This document shows positions 35,876 through 47,856 of a stretch of DNA of 64,000 nucleotides, piece by piece. The translations under genes and the position numbers were made by a program. The DNA lies in assembly GCF_030643805.1 (NCBI RefSeq), contig NZ_CP094656.1, positions 1,798,001-1,862,000 on the forward strand, read 5' to 3'. The notes beneath the pieces are model-generated. The model had not been told where the DNA came from. It made no database searches and saw nothing but the letters and a program-made list of their open reading frames with translations. This DNA comes from Alkalihalobacillus sp. AL-G. Its GTDB lineage: Bacteria; Bacillota; Bacilli; Bacillales; Fictibacillaceae. Positions within the stretch are counted from its first letter, which is position 1. Each line of letters opens with the position of its first letter.

Positions 35876-36388
35876 ATGTCTTTAACACCATTAGACATTC
35901 ATAACAAAGAGTTTAACCGCGGTTTTCGTGGATACGATGAAGATGAAGTAAATGAATTTCTCGATCAAGTGATTAAGGATTATGAAGCTGTTATACGGGA
36001 AAAGAAAGACCTTCATGAAAAACTTTCTAAATTGGATGAAAAACTTTCTTATTTTACCAATATTGAAGAGACGCTGAATAAATCAATTATTGTAGCACAA
36101 GAAACTGGTGAAGAAGTTAAACGGAATGCAAATAAAGAAGCAAGATTGATTGTTAAAGAAGCTGAGAAAAATGCAGACCGTATAATTAATGAAGCGTTAT
36201 CGAAATCAAGAAGGATCATGCTCGATATTGAAGAACTGAAAAAACAATCTTCGGTTTATCGTACAAGATTCCGAATGCTTATCGAGGCACAGCTTGAAAT
36301 GTTAAAGAATGAAGATTGGGATGGATTGAAGCCTTCTTCTGAGGACGATGATGAACAGAGTCTTCATTTGGAGGAGTTAAAGTCCTAA
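35876..36388 (+). CDS. divIVA: Cell-pole and septum curvature protein DivIVA
   Basis: A 170-residue coiled-coil protein. The N-terminal membrane-binding domain reads LTPLDIHNKEFNRGFRGYDEDEV and is followed by long coiled coils to about residue 145 and an acidic tail. ATG 35876 is chosen since homologues start a few residues before LTPLDIHNK and GGGGGTGG precedes it. An upstream in-frame ATG at 35807 would add 23 basic residues absent from the family. It recruits MinJ and the chromosome-anchoring protein RacA in B. subtilis. Confidence 0.95.
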   Translation: MSLTPLDIHNKEFNRGFRGYDEDEVNEFLDQVIKDYEAVIREKKDLHEKLSKLDEKLSYFTNIEETLNKSIIVAQETGEEVKRNANKEARLIVKEAEKNADRIINEALSKSRRIMLDIEELKKQSSVYRTRFRMLIEAQLEMLKNEDWDGLKPSSEDDDEQSLHLEELKS

Positions 36389-36477
36389 GTGGGATCAAAT
36401 ACTTTGAACGATTACGTTTTTAAGACATGTTTTTTTGTTTCTTATTTGTCTAAAATAATATTCTAGGCGAACATAAC

Positions 36478-36507
36478 TTGACGAACTTATTTTGTATTCG
36501 GTATAAT
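36478..36507 (+). promoter_or_regulatory. Sigma-A promoter of the ileS leader
   Basis: TTGACG (36478-36483), an 18-base spacer and TATAAT (36502-36507). It lies just upstream of the T-box leader. Confidence 0.8.
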
Positions 36508-36519
36508 TTTAGAACAATA

Positions 36520-36775
36520 ATATAAAAGACTGTGATGGGGACAGTACGTATTATCAGTTTTTTCAAGCGAATCAGGGGTGGTGGAAGCCTGGTATGGACG
36601 ATAATTCAGAAAATCACCCCGGAGTCCCATGCTGAACGGAACTCAGGTAAGCTATGGCGAGTCATTCTCGATACGAATTCAAGTGGATATGCAGATAATG
36701 ATGTGTGTCTATTAGGGTGGTACCGCGGGTAACCTTCTCGTCCCTATTTGGGAATGAGAAGGTTATTTTATTTGG
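36520..36775 (+). promoter_or_regulatory. T-box riboswitch of ileS
   Basis: The antiterminator hallmark AGGGTGGTACCGCGG (36715-36729) is present. It is followed by a terminator stem AACCTTCTC/GAGAAGGTT with a T-rich tail (36732-36775). A large stem I occupies about 36530-36635. A candidate isoleucine specifier ATC lies at 36613-36615, on the 3' side of stem I beside ACCCC, which pairs with GGGGT. Uncharged tRNA-Ile binding would favour ileS transcription. The specifier position is inferred. Confidence 0.92.
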
Positions 36776-36835
36776 AAAAAGTTGCATAGATGTAATATCA
36801 AGTTAGGTGGATGAAGAGAAAGGTAGGAGAAAAAC

Positions 36836-39598
36836 ATGAATTATAAAGAGACATTATTGATGCCGAAAACAGATTTTCCGATGCGAGGCGGGTTACCGAA
36901 CAAGGAACCGAAAATTCAGGAAAACTGGTATGAAAAAAACATTTACGAAAAGGTTCAAGAAAAGGCGAAGGGCTTACCGAAATTTATTCTTCATGATGGA
37001 CCTCCTTATGCAAATGGAGATATCCATATAGGTCATGCTGAAAATAAGATCCTGAAGGATATAATCGTCAGATATAAGTCGATGAATGGATTTGATGCTC
37101 CTTACGTCCCTGGCTGGGATACGCACGGTCTTCCAATCGAGACCGCGCTCGCCAAAGTAAAAAAGGTCAATCGGAAAGAGCATACTGTAGCAGAGTTCAG
37201 AAGAATGTGTGCTGAATATGCTCTAGAACAAGTTGAGAGGCAAAAGGAACAGTTCAAACGACTGGGAGTTCGTGGTGACTGGGAAAATCCATACATCACC
37301 TTGACGAAAGAGTATGAGGCCGAACAAATCAAGGTGTTTGGCGAAATGGCAAATAAAGGGCTTATTTACAAAGGTAAAAAGCCCGTTTATTGGTCTCCTT
37401 CATCAGAATCTGCTTTTGCCGAAGCAGAAATCGAATACCAAGATAAACGTTCAGCTTCTATTTACGTGTCATTTCCTGTGAAGGATGGAAAAGGAGTCAT
37501 TGATGAAGATGTATCCATCGTAATATGGACAACGACCCCTTGGACAATTCCAGCCAACCTTGGGATTTCTGTTCACCCCGATTATACGTATGTTGTCGTA
37601 GAAACGAGTGGGAACAAACACCTAGTAGCAGAAGACCTCCTTGAGGAACTTACTTCAGTTTTAGAATGGGAGGAGCCAAAAGTTGTTAAGAAAGTGAAGG
37701 GTTCTGATCTTGATCGTGTTGTAGCTAGCCATCCGTTTTATGAGCGGGATTCCCTCGTCATGCTTAGTGATCATGTAACTACAGATTCTGGTACTGGTTG
37801 TGTTCATACCGCTCCAGGCCATGGGGAAGATGATTTCAGAGTAGGAAAACGATATGACCTTGGTATCCTTTGCCCTGTTGATGAAAGAGGGCACATGACA
37901 GATGAGGCACCTGGCTTTGAAGGGATGTTTTATGACAAAGCGAATAAGACGGTGACGGAAAAACTGACAGAAGCTGGAGCTCTTTTAAAATTAGAGTTCA
38001 TCACACACTCCTATCCGCATGACTGGAGAACGAAAAAGCCGATCATTTTCCGAGTGACAGACCAATGGTTTGCTTCGATTAAACAAATTCGAGAGCAGAT
38101 TCTAAATGAAGTAAAAGAAGTAAAATGGTATCCATCATGGGGCGAAACACGACTTCATAATATGGTCAAGGATCGGGAGGATTGGTGTATTTCTAGACAG
38201 CGTGCATGGGGTGTTCCGATTCCTGTTTTTTACGCGGAAAATGGAGAGCCGATCCTTACGGAGGAAACGATCCAACATGTTTCTGACCTATTCCGTGAAC
38301 ATGGCTCTAACATCTGGTATGAGTGGGACGCGAAGGACCTCCTTCCTGAAGGGTTTACATCTGAGCAAAGTCCGAATGGAGAGTTTGTAAAAGAGACGGA
38401 TATCATGGATGTTTGGTTTGATTCTGGCTCTTCCCACCAAAGTGTTCTAGAAGAGCGCTCTGAGCTTGTACGACCTGCTGACGTCTATCTTGAAGGAACC
38501 GACCAATATCGCGGATGGTTCAACTCTTCTTTATCCACAAGTGTTGCTGTTACAGGTAAAGCACCTTATAAAACAATTATCACACACGGCTTTGCCCTTG
38601 ACGGTGAAGGACGTAAAATGAGTAAATCGATCGGTAATGTCATGGATCCGATCAAAGTGATGAAACAACTCGGAGCCGACATCATCCGACTTTGGGTATC
38701 TTCGGTAGACTATCAAGCCGACGTCAGAGTATCCGATGACATTTTAAAGCAAGTATCTGAAGTGTACCGGAAAGTTCGTAACACATTACGATTCATGCTC
38801 GGAAACTTGAACGGGTTTGACCCTGCCAAGCATCGTGTTGATTATGAAGACATGAATGAATTGGATCAATACATGCTCGTAAAAGTGAATCAGCTGGTGC
38901 AGCGTGCGAAGGATGCTTACGATGATTATCAATTCTCAACGGTTTATAATGCAATCCACAACTTCTGTACGATTGAATTAAGTTCGTTTTACTTGGATCT
39001 TGCAAAGGACACACTTTATATCGAAGCTGAGGATGATCTTAAGCGTCGCTCGATGCAAACAGTCCTATACGATAGTGTTGTTGCCTTGACGCAGCTTGTA
39101 GCTCCGATTCTGGCTCATACAGCTGATGAGGTGTGGGAGTACATTCCGGGCATGAAGGAAGAAAGCGTACAATTGACATCGATGCCAGAAGTAACGGATT
39201 ATCCGAATGCTTCAAATTTGCTTGAAAAATGGGATGAAATGCTGGATGTCCGTGACGAGGTGCTCAAAGCATTAGAGAATGCACGAAATGAAAAAGTGAT
39301 TGGAAAATCACTTGCAGCTTCAATTGAGCTGTATCCAACTGAGAAAACGAAGGAACTTCTTGAAACCGTAAACGACCTTGATAAGTTCTTCATCGTTTCT
39401 GAGGTGAAAATTTCGGGCACGATGGAAGAAGCTCCGGAAGAATCAGTTCGATTTGAACATGTAGCAATCGTCGCAAAGGCTGCAGAAGGGGAAACGTGTG
39501 ACCGTTGCTGGACGGTCACACCTACTGTCGGCGCCGATACGAACCACCCTACTGTCTGTGAACGCTGTGCAACGATCGTAACAAACCATTACGCATAA
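36836..39598 (+). CDS. ileS: Isoleucyl-tRNA synthetase
   Basis: A 920-residue class I synthetase, close to the B. subtilis length. The HIGH motif appears as [14 protein letters not shown] near residue 57, the KMSKS loop as [12 protein letters not shown] near 596, and the editing (CP1) domain includes [12 protein letters not shown] near 230. The C-terminal zinc knuckle has CDRCW and CERC. Eubacterial type 1 features (long C-terminal zinc domain) are kept. It is controlled by the upstream T-box. Confidence 0.98.
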   Translation: MNYKETLLMPKTDFPMRGGLPNKEPKIQENWYEKNIYEKVQEKAKGLPKFILHDGPPYANGDIHIGHAENKILKDIIVRYKSMNGFDAPYVPGWDTHGLPIETALAKVKKVNRKEHTVAEFRRMCAEYALEQVERQKEQFKRLGVRGDWENPYITLTKEYEAEQIKVFGEMANKGLIYKGKKPVYWSPSSESAFAEAEIEYQDKRSASIYVSFPVKDGKGVIDEDVSIVIWTTTPWTIPANLGISVHPDYTYVVVETSGNKHLVAEDLLEELTSVLEWEEPKVVKKVKGSDLDRVVASHPFYERDSLVMLSDHVTTDSGTGCVHTAPGHGEDDFRVGKRYDLGILCPVDERGHMTDEAPGFEGMFYDKANKTVTEKLTEAGALLKLEFITHSYPHDWRTKKPIIFRVTDQWFASIKQIREQILNEVKEVKWYPSWGETRLHNMVKDREDWCISRQRAWGVPIPVFYAENGEPILTEETIQHVSDLFREHGSNIWYEWDAKDLLPEGFTSEQSPNGEFVKETDIMDVWFDSGSSHQSVLEERSELVRPADVYLEGTDQYRGWFNSSLSTSVAVTGKAPYKTIITHGFALDGEGRKMSKSIGNVMDPIKVMKQLGADIIRLWVSSVDYQADVRVSDDILKQVSEVYRKVRNTLRFMLGNLNGFDPAKHRVDYEDMNELDQYMLVKVNQLVQRAKDAYDDYQFSTVYNAIHNFCTIELSSFYLDLAKDTLYIEAEDDLKRRSMQTVLYDSVVALTQLVAPILAHTADEVWEYIPGMKEESVQLTSMPEVTDYPNASNLLEKWDEMLDVRDEVLKALENARNEKVIGKSLAASIELYPTEKTKELLETVNDLDKFFIVSEVKISGTMEEAPEESVRFEHVAIVAKAAEGETCDRCWTVTPTVGADTNHPTVCERCATIVTNHYA

Positions 39599-39610
39599 TT
39601 TTTTTGATGA

Positions 39611-39647
39611 ACGCCCCGTGAAAGTCCCACTTTCACGGGGCGTTTCC
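39611..39647 (+). terminator. Terminator after ileS
   Basis: A 14-bp perfect stem ACGCCCCGTGAAAG/CTTTCACGGGGCGT with a 5-base loop, then TTTCC. Confidence 0.92.
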
Positions 39648-39786
39648 TCCATTAAGATAGAAAACAGCAACAAATAGGGATGATTGTTTTCATCGATTTT
39701 TAATCAGGAGTTTTCTTTTGCAACTTGTGTAAATCACATGCAGTTGGTCAAACTATACGTATCATACCTTTTGGAGGAAACAATAG

Positions 39787-40470
39787 ATGAATTACGACCA
39801 TCTAAAACAAAAACTACTCAAACGAAAACAAGAAATTGAACAAGAATTCGAACAAAATGATCAGTTTGGATTAGAGCGAGGATTCGCAAGTGATATGTCG
39901 TCAGGTGAACTGTCGCAATATGATAATCATCCTGCGGATTCGGGTACAGAGCTTTACGAACGGGAAAAGGATATCGCCTTGAAAGGTCACTTGGAAGAAG
40001 AGCTTTCAGATATCAAATATTCACTGCAACAAATGCAAAAAGGAACATATGGAACATGTGAAGTTACCGGAAAACAGATCCCGATTGAACGGCTGGAGGC
40101 TTTACCAACAGCCCGTACGACTAAAGAAGCATCACCGAATCAACAGATCTCGGATGATCGTCCTGTGGAGGAAGAGGTCCTCACTTCCATGGAGGAAGAA
40201 TATTATACAGGAAGCGATGAAACCGAATATAATGAACAGAATACGTATCAGGAAGTAGCATCCTTTAATGAAAACAGTATGACCTATGAGGACTCATCCA
40301 TAATCGACAATCAGGATGGCGTCGGCTATGTTGAGGAATATGAGCAATTTGTTTCAACCGGCATTGATGGTTATACCGGGGATGAAAACATTCATTTTCA
40401 GAGAAATGTCCAATATGATCAATACATGAATGAACAAGAAAATATTGATGAAGAAGAAAATAATCAATAG
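39787..40470 (+). CDS. YteA/YlyA-family DksA-like sporulation protein
   Basis: A 227-residue acidic protein with an N-terminal coiled coil (about 1-85) and a degenerate DksA/TraR zinc-finger region, GTYGTCEVTGKQIPIERLEAL near residue 88. Only one Cys of the usual four remains, so zinc binding is doubtful. The following tail of over 100 residues is very rich in Glu, Asp, Asn and Tyr. The locus corresponds to ylyA of B. subtilis, a forespore factor that binds RNA polymerase, though length is nearer to YteA. Which of the two it corresponds to is uncertain. Confidence 0.75.
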   Translation: MNYDHLKQKLLKRKQEIEQEFEQNDQFGLERGFASDMSSGELSQYDNHPADSGTELYEREKDIALKGHLEEELSDIKYSLQQMQKGTYGTCEVTGKQIPIERLEALPTARTTKEASPNQQISDDRPVEEEVLTSMEEEYYTGSDETEYNEQNTYQEVASFNENSMTYEDSSIIDNQDGVGYVEEYEQFVSTGIDGYTGDENIHFQRNVQYDQYMNEQENIDEEENNQ

Positions 40471-40481
40471 CATCTTGATTC

Positions 40482-40560
40482 AAAGACAAGCCCAAACCAT
40501 ACAAAGGGTTTATCCGGACAAAAAATATAAAACCTGAAAGCTTTGGGCTCCTGTCTTTTA
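40482..40560 (+). terminator. Terminator between the YteA-like gene and lspA
   Basis: AAAGACAAGCCCAAA (40482-40496) pairs with TTTGGGCTCCTGTCTTT (40542-40558) apart from a short bulge. T-rich 3' end. Confidence 0.8.
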
Positions 40561-40658
40561 AAGTATGTGTTTTAAGCGTTCATTTCACCACCGTTTATTG
40601 TGAAAATAGCTTTAATATGCTAAAATTCAAACGGATATATACAAAGGTGGGGGAAGGC

Positions 40659-41159
40659 ATGCGTTATTACATAATAGCTTTAATCGTAGTCATTATCGAT
40701 CAAATTACAAAATGGTTCATCGTTTCCAAAATGAACATCACTGAGTCCATTACCGTCGTATCGGATTTCTTTTATATAACCTCACACCGGAATAGAGGTG
40801 CTGCATTTGGCATCCTGCAGGGGCAGATGTGGTTGTTCTTCATTGTTACGATCATCGTCCTTATTGCAGTCGTATACTATATGCAGACTGAGGCAAAAGG
40901 AAAGCCCTTTTTAAGTTCATCACTTGGCCTTATACTCGGCGGAGCCATCGGAAATTTTATCGATCGGATGCTTAGAGGGGAAGTAGTGGACTTCCTCAAT
41001 TTTTATTTTGGCGCTTATAATTTCCCGATTTTTAACATTGCTGATTCAGCATTAGTAGTGGGTGTCAGTATGATTGCAATCGCATTAATGATGGAAAGTA
41101 AAGAATCAAAGGAGATATCAGATGAATCAGATTCAAATGAAAGTTCCCGACAAGTATGA
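40659..41159 (+). CDS. lspA: Lipoprotein signal peptidase (signal peptidase II)
   Basis: A 166-residue membrane aspartic protease with four spans. Conserved parts are [10 protein letters not shown] near 12, the [12 protein letters not shown] block near 43, and the two catalytic Asp regions [16 protein letters not shown] near 99 and [12 protein letters not shown] near 124. ATG 40659 follows AGGTGGGGGAAGGC and gives near-normal length; an ATG 42 bases upstream lacks a ribosome site. The 3' end overlaps the next gene by 38 bases. It removes signal peptides from prolipoproteins after lipid attachment. Confidence 0.95.
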   Translation: MRYYIIALIVVIIDQITKWFIVSKMNITESITVVSDFFYITSHRNRGAAFGILQGQMWLFFIVTIIVLIAVVYYMQTEAKGKPFLSSSLGLILGGAIGNFIDRMLRGEVVDFLNFYFGAYNFPIFNIADSALVVGVSMIAIALMMESKESKEISDESDSNESSRQV

Positions 41160-42039
41160 ACACCAACGGATAGACAAAGTCATTGCCAACCTGCAAGAGG
41201 ATATTTCCAGAACGCAAATTCAACAGTGGATAAAAGAAAAGCGGATAACCATTAACGGGACCGAAATAAAAACGAATTATAAATGCATCGCTGGTGATCA
41301 AATTCTCATTGATGTTCCAGAACCAGAACCGTTAGAAGTGATACCAGAACAAATGGACCTGGATATTGTGTATGAGGATAACGATGTAATCGTTGTGAAT
41401 AAACCAAGAGGCATGGTCGTTCACCCCGCACCAGGTCATATGACTGGAACATTAGTCAATGGGATAATGGCGCATTGTAAAGACCTTTCAGGCATAAACG
41501 GCGTCCTTCGTCCAGGTATTGTCCATCGGATCGATAAGGATACAACTGGCCTTCTCGCCGTTGCCAAAAATGATCAGTCCCACAAACATTTAGGTGAACA
41601 AATGAAAGCAAAAACGGCCACACGGAAATATAAAGCAATTGTTCATGGGGTGATCCCGCATAATAAAGGAACTGTCGATGCACCGATTGGAAGGGACAAA
41701 AGGGATCGGCAAAAAATGACCGTAACAGATGAGAACAGCCGGGATGCCGTGACGCATTTCAATGTACTTGAACGGTTTTCAAAGTATACGTATATCGAAT
41801 GTATTCTTGAAACGGGCAGAACCCACCAGATTCGTGTTCATATGGATTATATCGGCTTTCAAATGGCTGGTGATCCAAAATACGGTCCGAAAAAAACGTT
41901 ACCGATCGAGGGACAGGCATTACATGCAGAAACATTAGGGTTCGTTCATCCACGCACCGAACAATACATGGAATTCTCTGCAGAACTGCCGAATGATATG
42001 AAACGGCTCCTTGATGAACTTCGTCGAAATTTAGTTTGA
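41122..42039 (+). CDS. ylyB: RluD-type 23S rRNA pseudouridine synthase (YlyB)
   Basis: A 305-residue RluA/RluD-family pseudouridine synthase. It has an N-terminal S4 domain (about 14-60) and a catalytic domain with the family Asp in [16 protein letters not shown] near residue 139. [13 protein letters not shown] near 232 is also conserved. ATG 41122 overlaps lspA by 38 bases and follows AAAGGAGA, implying coupling. The target uridines are likely in 23S helix 69 by analogy with RluD, but this is not proven for the family in Bacilli. Confidence 0.93.
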   Translation: MNQIQMKVPDKYEHQRIDKVIANLQEDISRTQIQQWIKEKRITINGTEIKTNYKCIAGDQILIDVPEPEPLEVIPEQMDLDIVYEDNDVIVVNKPRGMVVHPAPGHMTGTLVNGIMAHCKDLSGINGVLRPGIVHRIDKDTTGLLAVAKNDQSHKHLGEQMKAKTATRKYKAIVHGVIPHNKGTVDAPIGRDKRDRQKMTVTDENSRDAVTHFNVLERFSKYTYIECILETGRTHQIRVHMDYIGFQMAGDPKYGPKKTLPIEGQALHAETLGFVHPRTEQYMEFSAELPNDMKRLLDELRRNLV

Positions 42040-42065
42040 CATAAGAAAGATCTATATGAGATAAT
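42036..42065 (+). promoter_or_regulatory. Sigma-A promoter of the pyr operon
   Basis: TTGACA (42036-42041) overlaps the ylyB stop codon; an 18-base spacer leads to GATAAT (42060-42065). Transcription would begin just before the first PyrR site. Confidence 0.8.
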
Positions 42066-42080
42066 CACATCAATGAATAT

Positions 42081-42207
42081 AAGACCTTTAAAATCAGTCC
42101 CGTGAGGCTGGGAAGGTAACGGTTAAGTAAATGGGGTCAAGTGTGCCCATCTACTCTCTTTGCAGGAGAACTGTACCCTCTCGCCAATCGGCAAGAGGGT
42201 ATTTTTG
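42081..42207 (+). promoter_or_regulatory. PyrR attenuator 1 (leader of pyrR)
   Basis: A PyrR-binding loop sequence TCAGTCCCGTGAGGCTG at about 42094-42110, flanked by AAGACCTTT and GGAAGGT that form the binding stem. About 60 bases later a terminator ACCCTCT...AGAGGGT with TATTTTTG ends at 42206. PyrR with UMP or UTP would stabilise the anti-antiterminator and stop transcription. Confidence 0.9.
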
Positions 42208-42284
42208 TGTTAGAAATTCGAGTTTCGAAGTTAATTCTTGAGTTTTGCAGTAAAATTCCAAATTTCGCAGTAAGTTTTCAGTTT
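42205..42284. repeat. Four degenerate 20-bp units between attenuator 1 and pyrR
   Basis: Units begin at 42205, 42225, 42245 and 42265. The best conserved core is TYGCAGTAA (42245 and 42265; TCGAAGTTA at 42225), each unit ending near AGTT or AATT. The array fills the space between terminator and the pyrR ribosome site. No ORF fits it. Confidence 0.6.
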
Positions 42285-42289
42285 CATGA

Positions 42290-42844
<555 letters not shown>

Positions 42845-42865
42845 CATTATTAAATCAAATTAAAT

Positions 42866-42984
42866 AGGCCCTTTTAAGTCAGTTCTGTGAGGCTGACAAA
42901 GGGATTGTAAATTTGGATACGGGTGAAAAGTATGCAATTTACATTCAAAAGGGCTGGCTTTTTTTATAAAGTCGCCCTTTTTTT
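42866..42984 (+). promoter_or_regulatory. PyrR attenuator 2 (pyrR-pyrP)
   Basis: A PyrR-binding loop TCAGTTCTGTGAGGCTGAC (42879-42897) between GGCCCTTT and AAAGGG stems. It is followed by a terminator AAAAGGGCTGGC...GTCGCCCTTTTTTT ending at 42984. An ATG inside this leader at 42923 is not the pyrP start. Confidence 0.88.
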
Positions 42985-43012
42985 GGGCCTCAGAACTGAG
43001 GAGGAAATTAGA

Positions 43013-44335
43013 ATGAACAAAAATGAATCAGTCGGAATCAGAGAAATACCGAAACCAGGTAAGTGGCTAGCGCTAAGTCTCCAGCACATATTCGCGATGT
43101 TCGGGGCAACGATCTTAGTACCCTTTCTTGTAGGGTTGAGCCCGGCTGTCGCACTCATATCAGGAGGTTTAGGAACACTTGCTTATCTGCTCATAACAAG
43201 AGGGCGAATCCCAGCGTATTTAGGGTCATCATTCGCGTTTATCGCACCAATCATTTCTGCAAAAATGGCAGGCGGGTTTGAAGCTGCGATGGTCGGGTGT
43301 TTCTTTGCTGGACTTGTATATGGAATAGTAGCATTACTCATTCATAAATATGGCTTGAACTGGTTATTGCAGCTCTTGCCACCGGTGGTCGCTGGACCGG
43401 TCATTATTGTCATCGGTCTTGGGTTGGCAGGAACAGCTGTCGACATGGCAATGTTTATACCAGGGTCAGAAGAATACAGCCTGATGCATCTATCAGTTGC
43501 ACTTATCACACTTGCAATCACGATTATCGCGTCCATCTATTTTAAAGGATTCTTCAGCCTCGTTCCTATCTTGTTTGGAATTCTAGCCGGCTACATTTAT
43601 GCTTTTATCATCGGTTTGGTCGATCTGGCACCTGTCCGTGAAGCGCAGTGGTTCCAAGTTCCTGATTTAATGGTTCCGTTCGTTACCTACACTCCAACCT
43701 TTTCTTGGGGAGTTATAGCTATCATCGTCCCTGTTGCAACAGTAACCCTTACTGAGCATATCGGGCACCAGATGGTTTTAAGTAAAGTAGTCGGTAAAAA
43801 CTTTATGGAAACCCCATTGCTGAAGCGATCAATTCTTGGGGATGGAGTTGCAACAATGATCGCTTCCTTAATCGGCGGACCGCCAAACACAACGTATGGG
43901 GAAAATATCGGAGTACTTGCGATTACAAAGGTTTTCAGCATCTTTGTTATCGGGGGTGCAGCTGTCATTGCAGTCCTGTTCGGATTCATCGGAAAAATAT
44001 CTGCTTTAATCAGTACGATTCCAACTGCTGTCATGGGAGGCGTCTCGATTCTGCTGTTCGGAATCATCGCATCGTCTGGCTTGAGGATGATGATTGACAG
44101 CAAAGTAGATCTTGGTGAGAAACGTAACCTGATCATCTCCTCTGTCATTCTAGTACTAGGAATCGGTGGGGCTTTTATTCAAGTAAGTGATGAGCTTCAA
44201 ATTGCAGGAATGTCACTTGCTGCCTTTGTTGGAGTACTACTCAACCTGATTCTCCCTGGTCGGGAAAAACAGGGATTGAATATGGAAATGTTTGAAGAAA
44301 CGACAACTGAAAAATCTGATGGTTCAGCGGCGTAA
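43013..44335 (+). CDS. pyrP: Uracil permease
   Basis: A 440-residue NAT/NCS2-family transporter with about 12-14 membrane spans, importing uracil by proton symport. Conserved parts are SLQHIFAMFGATILVP near residue 23, the PAYLGSSFAFIAP substrate-region motif near 66, EHIGHQMVLSKVVG near 249 and GGPPNTTYGENIG near 285. AGGAGG lies eight bases before ATG 43013. It is flanked by PyrR attenuators on both sides. Confidence 0.95.
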   Translation: MNKNESVGIREIPKPGKWLALSLQHIFAMFGATILVPFLVGLSPAVALISGGLGTLAYLLITRGRIPAYLGSSFAFIAPIISAKMAGGFEAAMVGCFFAGLVYGIVALLIHKYGLNWLLQLLPPVVAGPVIIVIGLGLAGTAVDMAMFIPGSEEYSLMHLSVALITLAITIIASIYFKGFFSLVPILFGILAGYIYAFIIGLVDLAPVREAQWFQVPDLMVPFVTYTPTFSWGVIAIIVPVATVTLTEHIGHQMVLSKVVGKNFMETPLLKRSILGDGVATMIASLIGGPPNTTYGENIGVLAITKVFSIFVIGGAAVIAVLFGFIGKISALISTIPTAVMGGVSILLFGIIASSGLRMMIDSKVDLGEKRNLIISSVILVLGIGGAFIQVSDELQIAGMSLAAFVGVLLNLILPGREKQGLNMEMFEETTTEKSDGSAA

Positions 44336-44357
44336 CGCTGGATCACCATCTTTTAAC

Positions 44358-46755
<2,398 letters not shown>

Positions 46756-46759
<4 letters not shown>

Positions 46760-47856
46760 AACGACAGCTCATATTAGAAGATGGAAGCTACTATACTGGA
46801 ACAGCATTTGGAAGTTTACGAGAATCTACCGGTGAAGTCGTTTTTACAACAGGAATGGCGGGTTATCAGGAAACTCTTTCCGACCCTTCTTACTGTGATC
46901 AAATCATCACCTTCACGTACCCATTGATCGGAAACTACGGTATCAATCAAGAGGACTTTGAATCGATCGAGCCAGCTGCTGCAGGAGTGATCGTCAGTGA
47001 AGTAGCCCTTAAGCCAAGTCATTGGCAATACACAAGTACATTGGATGAACTTTTAAAAGTAAAGGACATTCCAGGAGTGTACGACATCGATACAAGAGCC
47101 CTTACGAGAAAGATTCGGATACACGGGACGCTTAAAGGGAAGATTTGTCCGTTGGAGGTTGACCGTAAACAGATTGTCCAACAGCTATCTGAACAAAGGT
47201 TACCGGCAGATCAAGTTAAAAAGGTATCGACTAGCTCACCATATACGCTGCCAGGCAGAGGGAAGCGCGTTGTTCTTGTCGACTTTGGAGCAAAACGGGG
47301 AATTTTACGTGAACTGATTGAACGTGGCTGTGATGTTACGGTTGTCCCTTACGATGTTTCAGCGGATGAAATTTTACGCTTAAACCCGGACGGTGTCATG
47401 TTAAGCAACGGACCTGGAGATCCGACAGATGTTCCAGGAGCCGTGGAAATGCTTAAGGAAATCCTCGGGAAAATACCTGTATTCGGAATTTGCTTAGGCC
47501 ACCAATTATTAGGACTTGCTTGTGGGGCAAAAACAACGAAAATGAAATTCGGACATCGCGGTGTCAATCATCCTGTCAAACATCTTGAAACAGGTAAAGT
47601 GATGATCACCTCACAAAATCACGGCTACACTGTCGATACAGATGGTTTTGAGAATCTCGATCTCGATATCACGCATATTGCAATCAATGATGAGACGATT
47701 GAAGGCTACCGTCATAAGGTCCATCCAGCATTCAGTGTTCAGTTCCACCCCGAAGCGTCACCTGGACCAACCGATTCAAATGAATTATTCGATGAATTTT
47801 TGACAATGATGTCAAATGCGAAAAATGAGGGGGTTTCGACATGCCAAAGCGTTTAG
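46756..47856 (+). CDS. pyrAA: Carbamoyl-phosphate synthase, glutaminase subunit (pyrimidine-specific)
   Basis: A 366-residue CarA-type subunit. The class I glutamine amidotransferase triad is seen as the nucleophile in [15 protein letters not shown] near residue 244 and the His-Glu in [10 protein letters not shown] near 330. It delivers ammonia to the large subunit encoded next (16-base overlap). Being inside the pyr operon marks it as the pyrimidine-linked enzyme. Confidence 0.97.

Noticed and set aside
36532-36732. A 66-codon plus-strand ORF before ileS
   Set aside because: It coincides with the T-box leader RNA, whose structure explains the sequence.
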